From assembly GCF_014252015.1 (NCBI RefSeq), contig NZ_CP059206.1, forward strand, positions 558,001 to 622,000: a stretch of DNA of 64,000 nt. The letters are read 5' to 3'. Shown here in pieces: positions 1-8,941 of the stretch. Numbering within the stretch: the stretch's first letter is position 1; every line of letters starts with the position of its first letter. Made by a program: the position numbers and the translations under genes. The notes under the pieces are model-generated. The model had not been told where the DNA came from. It was given only the letters and a program-made list of their open reading frames with translations, and made no database searches. This stretch comes from Blattabacterium cuenoti (GTDB lineage Bacteria; Bacteroidota; Bacteroidia; Flavobacteriales; Blattabacteriaceae).

Positions 1-1252
1 AACTATATTTTATTTTTTCAATAGAGAAAAGATCTCCTGGATAAGTTTTTAATTCTCTTCTAATAACATGATCTTTAGTTATTGAATTCCCTAATATGAT
101 AACTTTATTTATGTATACAGGTTTATTTTCCTCTATTTTAATTTCTAAATCTATTTTATTATCTAAAATTCTTTTTTCTGTAAAAGAGATATTAACAAAT
201 AAATGGCCTAAATTTAAATAAGCATATAAAATACTATCAGAATAAGAAGGATTTAAAATATTTTTATTAATTCCAATTTGATTATAAACATCTCCTTTTT
301 TATAACAAAAAATTTTTTTCAAAAAATTTGTTTTTAATTTTTTATTTCCTAATATATTAACGTTTCCTAAATAATATTTTTTACCTTCTATAATTTTTAT
401 TTTTATTCCATAGTTTCCAGATTTTTTTTTCCATACAGAATCTAAAAATACTTGAATATCAAGATATCCTATGGATTTATATTGATTGATTATGTTTTTT
501 AAATCTTCTTTTATATTTTCTTGAACAAAAAGAGGTTTTTTGATGACTGAAATAAAATAAAAAAAGTTTTTTTTATTTTTATTTATTAAATTAAATAATT
601 CTTTATCTTGAATGATTTGATTTCCATCAAACAATATTTCTTCTATTTCAATTTTGTTTCCTTTATTTATATATAAATATAAAACATTCTTATTGTAATT
701 ATTCTTTTTAATTTCGCTTTTTATATCTATCTCATGATATCCTTTCTTTGTATAATATTCTTGTATATCATTTTTTATAGTTTGAATAAAATCACCAGAA
801 ATTTTATCTCCAACTTTTATTTTTTTTATGTTAGGAAACTGATCATCTTTAATACCTTTACCTTCTATTTTTATTTCATGAATTTCTTCCAAATCTTCCA
901 ATTCAAAAAACAAATCAATTTCATTTTTATGCACATTTTTCTTATAAATGGATATATTTTTAAAAAGATTACTATTCCATAATTTTTTTACAGCATTATC
1001 TGTTTTTATTCCATAAATATCAACTAATTCTCCAATAGAAATACCCGATAATTCAGAAATAAAACTCCTATCATATTTAGTTTTTCCTATAACATGTATT
1101 TTTCTTACAACAAAAGAAAAATTATTTTTATAATTATTTGTAATGGTATCATTATTGTTTTTAACATAAAATGATAATCCTTGTTGGATTTGCATTATTA
1201 TTAGTAAACAATAAAAAATATTTTTTATAAAGATAAAAAGGTTTATTTTCAT
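1..1252 (-). CDS. bamA: Outer-membrane assembly factor BamA (YaeT/Omp85), N-terminal part, cut by the window edge
   Basis: BamA inserts beta-barrel proteins into the outer membrane. The frame opens with ATG at 1252, has a hydrophobic signal-like start (MKINLFIFIKN..., roughly residues 1-27) and stays open to base 1, about 417 codons. What is present is the periplasmic POTRA region. Segments such as VVRKIHVIGKTKYD, EIHEIKIEGKG and, near the left edge, HVIRRELKTYPGDLFS match POTRA repeats of the family. The C-terminal 16-strand barrel lies outside the window. It follows uppS with 12 bases between, the usual Bacteroidota order nadK-uppS-bamA, so it is probably in the same transcript. Its presence implies that a real outer membrane is kept. 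Identification is firm; the full length cannot be seen. Confidence 0.9.
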   Translation of the reverse strand, partial: MKINLFIFIKNIFYCLLIIMQIQQGLSFYVKNNNDTITNNYKNNFSFVVRKIHVIGKTKYDRSFISELSGISIGELVDIYGIKTDNAVKKLWNSNLFKNISIYKKNVHKNEIDLFFELEDLEEIHEIKIEGKGIKDDQFPNIKKIKVGDKISGDFIQTIKNDIQEYYTKKGYHEIDIKSEIKKNNYNKNVLYLYINKGNKIEIEEILFDGNQIIQDKELFNLINKNKKNFFYFISVIKKPLFVQENIKEDLKNIINQYKSIGYLDIQVFLDSVWKKKSGNYGIKIKIIEGKKYYLGNVNILGNKKLKTNFLKKIFCYKKGDVYNQIGINKNILNPSYSDSILYAYLNLGHLFVNISFTEKRILDNKIDLEIKIEENKPVYINKVIILGNSITKDHVIRRELKTYPGDLFSIEKIKYS

Positions 1253-1264
1253 GAATGCAATAAA

Positions 1265-1996
1265 TTATTCTACGTTTCCAAAACGACGTTTTCTTTTTTG
1301 ATAATTTATTATAGCTTCGAAAAAATCTTTTTTCCGAAAATCAGGCCATAAAATTTTTGTAAAATACAACTCTGCATAAGCAGATTGCCAAAGTAAAAAA
1401 TTACTAATACGCTGTTCTCCACTTGTTCTAATAATTAAATCTACATCTGGTAAATCTTTAGTGTATAAATGATTTTTAAAAAAAGAAAAATTTATATCTT
1501 TTATAGAAAATAAACCATTGCATACTTTTTTAGCAATATTTTTTGTTGCTCTTAAAATTTCTTCTCTAGCACTATAACTCAATGCCAAAATCAAAGTTCC
1601 AGATGTATTATGTTTTGTTTTTTTCATGAAAAAAAATAGTTCTTTTTGAATTATTTCAGAAAATTTTTCTATTTCTCCTATAGTAATAATTTTCACATTT
1701 TTTTCATGAATTTCTTCTAAATGAATTTTTAAATTAGTGTGAAATAAATGCATTAAGTTATCTATTTCTTCTTTAGGTCTATTCCAATTTTCTGAAGAAA
1801 ATACATATAAAGTTATATAAGGAATCCCTAATTCTTTACATCCAGTTATAGTATCTCTTACAGACTGTATCGCTTTTTCATGACCAAATGTTCTCATTTT
1901 TCCTCTTTTCTCTGCCCAACGACCATTTCCATCCATAATAACAGCTACATGATGAGGAATATTATTATAATCTATTTTTTCTAATAATTTTTTCAT
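1265..1996 (-). CDS. uppS: Isoprenyl (undecaprenyl) diphosphate synthase
   Basis: This cis-prenyltransferase makes the C55 lipid carrier used in peptidoglycan synthesis. The start is set at the ATG at 1996 (MKKLLEKIDY), giving 243 residues. The frame extends to a TTG at 2023, but that adds nine residues with no family resemblance. The family signature HVAVIMDGNGRWA is at about residues 16-28, with the catalytic Asp at 22. The SSENWNRP motif and the C-terminal IRTSGEQRISNFLLWQSAY block are intact, so it should be active. It sits between nadK and bamA. Its substrate would come from the mevalonate pathway, which makes the broken mevalonate kinase at 3084-4009 relevant. Confidence 0.95.
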   Translation of the reverse strand: MKKLLEKIDYNNIPHHVAVIMDGNGRWAEKRGKMRTFGHEKAIQSVRDTITGCKELGIPYITLYVFSSENWNRPKEEIDNLMHLFHTNLKIHLEEIHEKNVKIITIGEIEKFSEIIQKELFFFMKKTKHNTSGTLILALSYSAREEILRATKNIAKKVCNGLFSIKDINFSFFKNHLYTKDLPDVDLIIRTSGEQRISNFLLWQSAYAELYFTKILWPDFRKKDFFEAIINYQKRKRRFGNVE

Positions 1997-2053
1997 AAAA
2001 AACCACAAATACATCTTGTACAAAGATATAAATAAAAATAAAGATCTTTACAT

Positions 2054-2938
2054 TCAATTTCTTTGATCCATACCCCATAAAAGTTTTTCTCTCAATGTTT
2101 TGTAATATGTATTTTTTCCTTCTTGAATAAGATATATGTAAAAAGGAGCTTTTTGAATGCATAATTCATCATCTTGATTCAAATAAGTTAATCTTGTATC
2201 CATGGATAAAGAATAGGATTTAACACGACTATGTATTTTTAAATAAACTTTTTGATGATCTGATATGATCAATGGACGTGAAAATAAATTATGTGGAGAA
2301 ATAGGTGTAAGAACAAAATTTTTATTATCAGGACTAATAATAGGACCTCCGCAACTTAGAGAATATCCAGTTGATCCAGTAGGAGTAGAAATTATTAAGC
2401 CATCTGCCCAATAAGAAGTTAAAAATTCATTATCTATATAAGCATCTATAGTAATCATAGATACCGTTTCTTTTCTAAGAATAACAATTTCATTCAATGC
2501 AAAATTGAAAAATTTATTATGATCTGTTATAGAGGTTTCTAAGTACAGTAAACTTCTAGGCATTATATGAAGTTTTTTATTAAAAATTTTATCTATTTTT
2601 TCTATAAAAACATCTTTATTAAAAGTAGCTAAAAAACCTAAGTTACCCGTATTAACTCCAACAATAGGAATACCAGAATCTCTGATTAATGTAATAGCTG
2701 AAAGTATGGTCCCATCTCCTCCAAAAGTAAACATTAAACTAAAATCTTTAGTTAACTCTTTATGATGAGAGAATAGAGGAAAATTTAAATTTTTGAATTC
2801 TTTAAAAGAAGATAAAACATTAAAAAATGATTTCTCAATATGTATTTCTATTGAATGACTAGAAGCATAGCCTATGAACCGATTCAAATATGGTATATTT
2901 TTTTTGCAAAATTTTTGTCCATATATGGCTATTTTCAT
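2054..2938 (-). CDS. nadK: NAD kinase
   Basis: Phosphorylates NAD to NADP in the cytosol. At 294 residues it has normal bacterial length. The GGDGT motif is at residues 73-77 (FTFGGDGTILSA), followed by the nucleotide-binding segment NTGNLGFLA and the glycine-rich DGLIISTPTGSTGYSL block. The conserved Asn-Glu pair is in ALNEIVI at about 147-150. It is the first gene of the minus-strand run nadK-uppS-bamA, with 57 bases before the chosen uppS start. Upstream lies a 145-base divergent gap shared with the mevalonate kinase gene. No defects seen. Confidence 0.95.
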   Translation of the reverse strand: MKIAIYGQKFCKKNIPYLNRFIGYASSHSIEIHIEKSFFNVLSSFKEFKNLNFPLFSHHKELTKDFSLMFTFGGDGTILSAITLIRDSGIPIVGVNTGNLGFLATFNKDVFIEKIDKIFNKKLHIMPRSLLYLETSITDHNKFFNFALNEIVILRKETVSMITIDAYIDNEFLTSYWADGLIISTPTGSTGYSLSCGGPIISPDNKNFVLTPISPHNLFSRPLIISDHQKVYLKIHSRVKSYSLSMDTRLTYLNQDDELCIQKAPFYIYLIQEGKNTYYKTLREKLLWGMDQRN

Positions 2939-3083
2939 TTTTATATTTTCTTAATCAAGAAATCGGAAAATTACTAAATTAATTATTTTATTCAAATAAA
3001 TATCTAAAATTAAAATAAATAGTTTTTATTAAATTTGTTTTTTCTTTGAAAAAAAATGAAATTAAAATAATGATAAATATAAA

Positions 3084-4009
3084 ATGAAAGAGTCTTTGTT
3101 TCCTGCAAAAATATTGTTATTTGGAGAATATGGAATTTTAGAAAATTCAAGTGCCCTTTCTATCCCTCATAACATTTACAAAGGAACTTTAAAAATTCAT
3201 TCTGAATCTAATAAAAATATTTTATGTTCCAATCATGAAATTAAGAAATTTCATAATTTTTTATCTATTCTAGAAAAAAAAAACAAATTTCAACAAAATT
3301 TTATTTAAATAAATTATATAAAGATATACAAAAAGGCATGTTTTTTCATTCAAACATACCTCAAGGATATGGTGTAGGAAGTTCTGGAGCATTAGTAGCT
3401 GCTATTTATGATAAATACGCAAAAAATAAATTAAAGGGATGTTTAAAAAAACATATAATAATTTTAAAAAAAATATTCAGTCAAATGGAGTCTTTTTTTC
3501 ATGGAAAAAGTTCTGGAATAGATCCATTAATTTGTTATTTAAATCGACCTTTACTCATTAGATCCAAAACGGATATTTCTATAGTCAAAATTCCAAAAAA
3601 AAATGAAGGAAAAGGAGCAATTTTTTTATTAAATTCTGGATTTCCTAATAAAACTGATTCTATGATCAAATTTTTTATGAAAAAATTAAAACATGATAAA
3701 TTTAAAAAAATTATCTTTTCAGAGTTTATAAAATATAATGAAAAATGTATTGAATCTTTTTTAAAAGAAGATTTTAAAATTTTGTTAAAAAATGTAAAAT
3801 TATTGTCTACTTGGGTTTTTAATCATTTTCGCCCTATGATTTCTAAAAATTTTTGTAAAATGTGGGAGGATGGAATATTCAATAATATTTATTATTTAAA
3901 GTTATGTGGCTCTGGAGGTGGAGGTTTTATTTTAGGTTTTACACAAAATTATGATTTATCTAGGATAAAATTTAAAAAATATACAATGGAAATTATCTTT
4001 CGTTTTTAA
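3084..4009 (+). pseudogene. mvk: Mevalonate kinase (GHMP family), frame broken at an A10 tract
   Basis: Mevalonate kinase phosphorylates mevalonate on the way to isopentenyl diphosphate. The locus reads as two pieces. The N-terminal piece (3084-3308, starts MKESLFPAKILLFGEYG) ends early. The C-terminal piece continues in the -1 frame (ATG at 3338, 223 residues) with IPQGYGVGSSGALVAA, FFHGKSSGIDPLICY and CGSGGGGFILGF, all strong matches to flavobacterial mevalonate kinase. The break falls in ten consecutive A at 3274-3283. Eleven A would join the pieces into one protein of about 308 residues, reading ...LSILEKKKQIST...LYKDIQKGM. All GHMP motifs survive, which suggests the gene is either a recent casualty or is rescued by slippage at the A tract. 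It is followed by rluB and aroQ on the same strand. Confidence 0.85.
3274..3283 (+). repeat. A10 homopolymer at the mevalonate kinase frameshift
   Basis: Ten A in a row between TAG and CAAATTTC. Upstream of it the kinase is read in one frame; downstream, the homologous sequence continues in the -1 frame. One added A (or two removed) restores an unbroken reading frame. Such tracts are known sites of polymerase slippage in AT-rich endosymbionts. Confidence 0.8.
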
Positions 4010-4021
4010 TTCATTTTTTTT

Positions 4022-4741
4022 ATGCATCATAAAAATAAAATTAGACTAAATCATTATTTATCGAACGCAGGAGTTTCTTCCAGAAGAAAAGCGGATCAAC
4101 TTATTCAATCTGGAGCCATAGAAGTGAATGGAAAACCAGTATTCAAATTAGGAACTATCATTCATACAGATGATATTGTTAAATTTCATGGATCGAAAAT
4201 ACAATATAAAAATAAAATTTATATACTTCTCAATAAACCTAAAGGTTTTATTACTACTACACAAGATCAACTTAATAGAAAAACAGTCATGAATTTAGTT
4301 CCCTATCTATATCTATCTGAATATAGAATTTTTCCTGTTGGTAGATTAGATTGTTCTACTACAGGAGTTTTGCTTCTAACAAATGACGGATACATAACTG
4401 AAAAATTAACTCATCCTAAATATCATATAAAAAAAATATATCATGTATCATTAAATAAAGAAATTAAAAATGAAGATTTAGATGAAATAAGAAAAGGAAA
4501 AATTTATCTAAAAGAAGGAAAAGTAAAAGTTATTTTTGTCAATAAAAGGAATGTTAAAAATCAAGTTAAAATAGGATTATATCTAGGATGGAATAGAGTC
4601 ATTAAACGAATATTTAAAAAACTGGATTATCAAGTTACTCGATTAGATAGGGTAAATTTTGGGGGGATTACCAAAAAAAATCTTAAAATAGGAAACTGGT
4701 GTTTTTTAAAAAAAGAAGAGATAGAAAATATTACTAAATAA
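4022..4741 (+). CDS. rluB: 23S rRNA pseudouridine synthase, RluB/RsuA family
   Basis: Converts a specific uridine in large-subunit rRNA to pseudouridine. The 239 residues comprise an S4 RNA-binding domain (about 7-55, with NAGVSSRRKAD) and the RsuA-type catalytic domain. The catalytic Asp is D110 in the GRLD motif (PVGRLDCSTTGVLLLTNDG). It ends with the usual RLDRVNFGGI-like block. Flavobacterial homologues often carry a long basic N-terminal extension, which is absent here. It starts 12 bases after the mevalonate kinase stop and ends 4 bases before aroQ, so the three are probably co-transcribed. Assignment between RluB and RsuA specificity rests on family context only. Confidence 0.88.
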   Translation: MHHKNKIRLNHYLSNAGVSSRRKADQLIQSGAIEVNGKPVFKLGTIIHTDDIVKFHGSKIQYKNKIYILLNKPKGFITTTQDQLNRKTVMNLVPYLYLSEYRIFPVGRLDCSTTGVLLLTNDGYITEKLTHPKYHIKKIYHVSLNKEIKNEDLDEIRKGKIYLKEGKVKVIFVNKRNVKNQVKIGLYLGWNRVIKRIFKKLDYQVTRLDRVNFGGITKKNLKIGNWCFLKKEEIENITK

Positions 4742-4745
4742 TAAC

Positions 4746-5168
4746 ATGAAAAAAATAACTATTATTAATGGTCCTAATTTAAACCTTTTAGGAATAAGGG
4801 AACCTGAATTGTACGGAAATGAAAATTTTTTAGATTATCTTAATAAATTAAAAAAAAAACTATTTCCTAATATAGAAATTCTTTATTATCAAAATAATAG
4901 TGAAGGAAAAATTATAGATATTTTACATTCTATAGGATTCCAATCCGATGGAATTATACTCAATGCAGGGGCTTATACTCATACTTCTATAGGAATTTCT
5001 GATGCAGTAAAATCTATCACTTCTCCTGTAATAGAAGTTCATATATCCAACATTTATTCTAGAGAATCTTTTAGAAAAAAATCGTTTCTTTCTCCTGTTT
5101 GTAATGGAACAATTTTTGGATTCGGATTCAAGTCTTATGAATTAGGAATAATGAGTTTTTGTTTATGA
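4746..5168 (+). CDS. aroQ: 3-Dehydroquinate dehydratase, type II
   Basis: Third step of the shikimate pathway, leading to chorismate for aromatic amino acids and menaquinone. At 140 residues it is typical of the dodecameric type II enzyme. INGPNLNLLGIREPELYG carries the catalytic Tyr23, NAGAYTHTS is at 73-81, and EVHISNIYSRESFR carries His99 and Arg110. All active-site landmarks are visible. Its last 34 bases overlap the 3' end of the convergent engB gene. It follows rluB with a 4-base gap. Confidence 0.95.
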   Translation: MKKITIINGPNLNLLGIREPELYGNENFLDYLNKLKKKLFPNIEILYYQNNSEGKIIDILHSIGFQSDGIILNAGAYTHTSIGISDAVKSITSPVIEVHISNIYSRESFRKKSFLSPVCNGTIFGFGFKSYELGIMSFCL

Positions 5169-5764
5169 AACTGATAAGAATCATTTAATTTTTTGATATA
5201 TTGAATTATATGATCAATCCCATATTTGTTTTTTACAGATATTTTAAACCATATAGGCATGGAAAAACCATTTTTTTCAATTTCCTTAATACAAAAAGAA
5301 ATATTCTTATCAAGAAATTTATGACTTTTTAATTTATCCGTTTTTGTGAAAACAATGCAAAAATGTATTTTAAAATAGTTTAATTTTTGTATGAAATCTA
5401 AATCTATTTTTTGTATGAAAAACCTACAATCTATCAATAAAAATAAAAAAAAAAACGTTTTTTTATCAAAAATATAATTATTTATTAATTTTTGCGTCTC
5501 TTTTTTATTTCTTTTTACAGAACAGAATCCATATCCTGGTAAATCTACCAAATACCATTTGTGATTTATCAAAAAATAATTGATGCATTGTGTTCTTCCA
5601 GGACAAGAGGATACTTTAGCTATTTTCTTTTTGGCTATACTATTTATTAAACTAGATTTTCCAACATTAGAACGTCCTATAAAAGCATATTCAGGAAAAT
5701 TATGAACCAATAATTTATTTATATTTTTTAAACTTTCTTTAAATTTTGCAGAAAAAATTTTCAT
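5135..5764 (-). CDS. engB: Ribosome-biogenesis GTPase EngB (YsxC/YihA)
   Basis: GTPase that assists assembly of the large ribosomal subunit. Of 209 residues, the G1 motif GRSNVGKSS is at 30-38, CPGRTQC supplies G2, VDLPGYG is G3 and FTKTDK is G4. All are intact. The C-terminus overlaps aroQ by 34 bases, and its ATG at 5764 lies inside the end of the upstream hydrolase gene (26-base overlap), suggesting coupled translation. Confidence 0.93.
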   Translation of the reverse strand: MKIFSAKFKESLKNINKLLVHNFPEYAFIGRSNVGKSSLINSIAKKKIAKVSSCPGRTQCINYFLINHKWYLVDLPGYGFCSVKRNKKETQKLINNYIFDKKTFFFLFLLIDCRFFIQKIDLDFIQKLNYFKIHFCIVFTKTDKLKSHKFLDKNISFCIKEIEKNGFSMPIWFKISVKNKYGIDHIIQYIKKLNDSYQFHKQKLIIPNS

Positions 5765-6533
5765 GATTAAAATTAAATTTAGAAAGCCATTTTTCTAATA
5801 TTTTTATGAATATTTTAGGGTGTTCCATCATAGGAACATGTCCGCATTTATCTATCCAATGTAATTCTGAATGAGGTAATAATCTATGAAATTCTTTAGC
5901 TACTTCTGGAGGAGTAACATGGTCTTGTTTTCCCCAAATTAAACAAATAGGTTGATGAATAACAGATAAATCTTTAGACATATTATATTTCATAGCACTT
6001 TTTGCAATATATAAAGTTTTAATTCCTTTTTTTTTATCATTTACAATATGAAAAACTTCATCTACTAATTCTTTAGTGGCAATATTAGGATCATAAAAAA
6101 CTTCTTGTGATTTTTTTCTAATATATTCATAATTTTCTCTTTTAGGAAAAGCATCTCCAAAAGCTTTTTCAAACAAACCTGAACTTCCTGTTAAAACCAC
6201 AGAATGAACTAAGTCTATTCTTTTTTTGGCTATGATTAAAGCAATGTGTCCTCCAAGAGAGTTTCCTATTAAAGTAGCTTTTTTAATCCCTATTTCCATT
6301 AAAAATTGAGTTACATATTTAGATATGTTATAAATATTAGTCAAAAACAATGGCATATTATAAAGAGGTAATGAAGGGATGATAACTTGATAACCTTTTT
6401 TTGGAAAAAAATCTAAAAGAGCTTTAAAATTGCTTAATCCTCCCATTAATCCATGGAGTAAAATCAAAGGATGACCTTTTCCTTTTTTTATATGAGAAAA
6501 TTTTTTTTCTTTATTCTTAATAAGATTAAACAT
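5739..6533 (-). CDS. Alpha/beta-fold hydrolase, substrate unknown
   Basis: A 264-residue alpha/beta hydrolase. The oxyanion region LLHGLMGG is at about 25-32. The nucleophile elbow GNSLGG has Ser92. The acid is in WGKQDHVTP (about 205) and the catalytic His is in KCGHVPMMEHP (about 232), so the triad is complete. There is no signal peptide; it should be cytosolic. A hydrolase next to engB is, from memory, a common Flavobacteriia arrangement, but the substrate is not known to me. Retention in a reduced genome implies a needed esterase or thioesterase-type role; that is inference. Its 3' end overlaps the engB start. Confidence 0.85.
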   Translation of the reverse strand: MFNLIKNKEKKFSHIKKGKGHPLILLHGLMGGLSNFKALLDFFPKKGYQVIIPSLPLYNMPLFLTNIYNISKYVTQFLMEIGIKKATLIGNSLGGHIALIIAKKRIDLVHSVVLTGSSGLFEKAFGDAFPKRENYEYIRKKSQEVFYDPNIATKELVDEVFHIVNDKKKGIKTLYIAKSAMKYNMSKDLSVIHQPICLIWGKQDHVTPPEVAKEFHRLLPHSELHWIDKCGHVPMMEHPKIFIKILEKWLSKFNFNHENFFCKI

Positions 6534-6565
6534 AACATCATACGATTTTCTTTATTTTTATGTTT

Positions 6566-7309
6566 TTAAATATTTTTTTTATATTGTTTCTGAACAATAA
6601 AATAAGCGGCTTTAGCTGCCATTTCTTCTGATTTTTTTTTAGAAAAACCTCTACCTTTAGTTTGAATTCCGCACTTCGATATTGTAAATTCAGATAAATA
6701 GATAATTTGATTTTTTTCTTCTTCTTTTTTTTCTCTAAAAGTTTTAAAATTTATAAAAAATTTATTTTTTTGAGACCATTCGATGATCCATCCTTTATAA
6801 CTGAAAATTTCATTTTGTATTTTTTCAAGATTTACATGAGTATGTAATATTTTTTTATGGACAAAATCTTCACATCCTTGATATCCTTTTTCAAAATAAA
6901 TAAACCCTATCAAAGCTTCAAGTGTATTTCCCAGTATATTATCAGATATTATAGATTTATCTAAAAAAATATCTGAAATAGTCAATTTTCTAGATATTTC
7001 ATTTAAATTTCTTCTACATACAATTTTTGATCGTGTTTGAGTTAATTCTCCTTCTTTTTTTTCAGGAAATTTTTTACATAAAAAATGTGATATTATAGAA
7101 TTTAATATAGCATCTCCTAAAAATTCTAATCTTTGAAAATTAATAGAATAATTTTGATTTAAATTTCTTTTTTTTGTAGAAAAACTATATATGAATGTCT
7201 CCTTTAAAAATTTCGTTTTTTTTGGATAAAAACCTAATATTTTTATTAGTCTATCAACTAAAATAGAATATTCATTATTATCAGTAATAGTACTATTTTC
7301 AGACAACAT
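6566..7309 (-). CDS. rnc: Ribonuclease III
   Basis: Cleaves double-stranded RNA, chiefly in rRNA maturation. The 247 residues include the signature RLEFLGDAILNS with catalytic Glu62 and Asp66, and a second acidic cluster around NTLEALIGFIYFEKG. A double-stranded RNA-binding domain occupies roughly 165-245 (GRGFSKKKSEEMAAKAAY). It overlaps the 3' end of fabF by 11 bases. The order acpP-fabF-rnc is the classic one in Bacteroidota and many other bacteria. Confidence 0.95.
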   Translation of the reverse strand: MLSENSTITDNNEYSILVDRLIKILGFYPKKTKFLKETFIYSFSTKKRNLNQNYSINFQRLEFLGDAILNSIISHFLCKKFPEKKEGELTQTRSKIVCRRNLNEISRKLTISDIFLDKSIISDNILGNTLEALIGFIYFEKGYQGCEDFVHKKILHTHVNLEKIQNEIFSYKGWIIEWSQKNKFFINFKTFREKKEEEKNQIIYLSEFTISKCGIQTKGRGFSKKKSEEMAAKAAYFIVQKQYKKNI

Positions 7310-8564
7310 TTATTTTTTTAAATAAAATACAAACATTATGCCCTCCAAAACCAAAAGTGTTACATATACTTATTTGAATCTTTTTATTTATAGCTTTATT
7401 TGGAGTTAAATTAATTTTTGGATCTATATTTTTATCTATATGAAACAAATTTATAGTTGGAGGAATAATTTCTTTGGTTAAAGGAAGAATAGAAGCGATT
7501 GCTTCTATAGCTCCAGATGCACCTAACAAATGTCCCGTCATAGATTTTGTAGAATTAATATCTATGTTGTGTATATTTTCACAAAATACTTTTTGAATAG
7601 CTTTAATTTCTGCAAGATCTCCTAACCTAGTAGATGTTCCATGAGAATTAATATGATTAACTTCTTCATATTTGATCCCTGCATCTTTAATAGCTGATTT
7701 TATAGCCAACACTATTCCTTTTCCTTCTGGATGAGGCGCTGTAATGTGATAAGCATCTCCAGACATACCTACTCCTCCTATTTCAGCATATATATTAGCT
7801 CCTCTTTCTTGAGCGTGTTTATATTCTTCAAGAACAAGACATCCTGCTCCTTCTCCTAATACAAAACCATCTCTATCTTCATCAAAAGGACGTGATGCCG
7901 TTTTATAATCTTCATTTCTGGTAGATAATGCATGTAAAGCATTAAACCCTCCAACTCCACTTGGCGTAATAGCAGCCTCGGATCCTCCAGTAATCATAAT
8001 ATCAGCCTTTCCTAAACATATTAAATGATAAGCATCTACAATAGCATTAGAAGATGAAGCGCAAGAAGATACCGTTGCATAATTTGGACCGTGAAGACCA
8101 TAATTCATAGAAATAAAACCTGCAGTGATATCTATCAGCATTTTTGGAATAAAAAAAGGACTAAATCTAGGATATTTATCGCCATGTATATAATCAGAAA
8201 TAGACTCTTCTAAATTTAAAAGACCTCCAATTCCAGATGCCCAAATCACTCCTACTCTTTCTCTTTTTTCTTTTAAAAAATTGATTCCGCTATTTTTTAT
8301 GGCTTCTTCAGAAGCTATAATGCCATATTGTGCACAAGGATCTAATTTTCGTTTTTCTTTTTTATTAAAAAAAATATTTGGATCATAATTTTTTAATTCA
8401 CAAGCAAATTTAGTTTTATATTTTTTAGTATCGAAATAAGTAATGGGAGCACAACCATTTTTTCCTATAACAAGAGAACTCCAATACTCATCTATATTAT
8501 TACCTATAGGAGTAATAGATCCTAGACCAGTTACCACTACTTTTTTTAATTTATCCATATCCAT
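7299..8564 (-). CDS. fabF: 3-Oxoacyl-[acyl-carrier-protein] synthase II
   Basis: Condensing enzyme that elongates acyl-ACP with malonyl-ACP in fatty acid synthesis. At 421 residues it has the family length. The active-site Cys is C168 in VSSCASSSNAI. The two catalytic His lie in HGTSTRLGD (about 309) and KSMTGHLLGASGA (about 346). It starts 17 bases after acpP, its substrate carrier, and overlaps rnc at its 3' end, so the three form one operon. Confidence 0.97.
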   Translation of the reverse strand: MDMDKLKKVVVTGLGSITPIGNNIDEYWSSLVIGKNGCAPITYFDTKKYKTKFACELKNYDPNIFFNKKEKRKLDPCAQYGIIASEEAIKNSGINFLKEKRERVGVIWASGIGGLLNLEESISDYIHGDKYPRFSPFFIPKMLIDITAGFISMNYGLHGPNYATVSSCASSSNAIVDAYHLICLGKADIMITGGSEAAITPSGVGGFNALHALSTRNEDYKTASRPFDEDRDGFVLGEGAGCLVLEEYKHAQERGANIYAEIGGVGMSGDAYHITAPHPEGKGIVLAIKSAIKDAGIKYEEVNHINSHGTSTRLGDLAEIKAIQKVFCENIHNIDINSTKSMTGHLLGASGAIEAIASILPLTKEIIPPTINLFHIDKNIDPKINLTPNKAINKKIQISICNTFGFGGHNVCILFKKINVV

Positions 8565-8581
8565 ACATAAAAAATATCTGT

Positions 8582-8851
8582 CTAATCAGCTCTTTTTTTT
8601 TCTGCATTTTTTTTATCCATTAAAAGAAATTCTATAGCTTCTATAGCTTCACCTACTGTAGTTATTTTTTCAGCTTTTTCATCCGAAATACTAATATTAA
8701 ACTCTTTCTCAAATTCCATAATTAGCTCTACTATATCTAAGGAATCTGCTCCTAAATCATTGGTAAAACTAGCTTTACGAGTTATATCACTTTCTTCTAC
8801 ACTTAATTTTTCTACAATAAGAGCATTGACTTTGGATGCAATATCAGACAT
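8582..8851 (-). CDS. acpP: Acyl carrier protein
   Basis: Carries growing acyl chains on a phosphopantetheine arm. It has 89 residues and is strongly acidic in the middle. The attachment site is Ser37 in LGADSLD, followed by the recognition helix [12 protein letters not shown]. The C-terminal tail NAEKKRAD is slightly longer than the usual 77-79 residue form. It is first in the operon acpP-fabF-rnc. A TAnnTTTG-like sequence lies 27 bases upstream of the ATG. Confidence 0.96.
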   Translation of the reverse strand: MSDIASKVNALIVEKLSVEESDITRKASFTNDLGADSLDIVELIMEFEKEFNISISDEKAEKITTVGEAIEAIEFLLMDKKNAEKKRAD

Positions 8852-8877
8852 AGTTTCATAATTTTTTTTTTATGATA

Positions 8878-8885
8878 CAAAATTA
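8878..8885 (-). promoter_or_regulatory. Possible -7 element for acpP-fabF-rnc
   Basis: On the minus strand this reads TAATTTTG, matching the Bacteroidota -7 consensus TAnnTTTG, 27 bases before the acpP ATG. I see no clear TTTG at -33, so support is weak. A TAAATTTG on the plus strand (8908-8915), 26 bases before pckA, could serve the divergent gene. Confidence 0.3.
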
Positions 8886-8941
8886 GTAAACTTTTGTAAA
8901 TCATATATAAATTTGCTTGACGCATAAATAGTACATGATAT

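Noticed and set aside
734..982. Plus-strand hydrophobic 82-residue frame opposite bamA
   Set aside because: It is antisense to a well-supported BamA POTRA frame, is almost only Phe, Ile, Tyr and Asn, and has no motif; a chance frame in AT-rich DNA.
1965..2162. Minus-strand 65-residue frame across the nadK/uppS junction
   Set aside because: Another frame over two real genes; no family resemblance.
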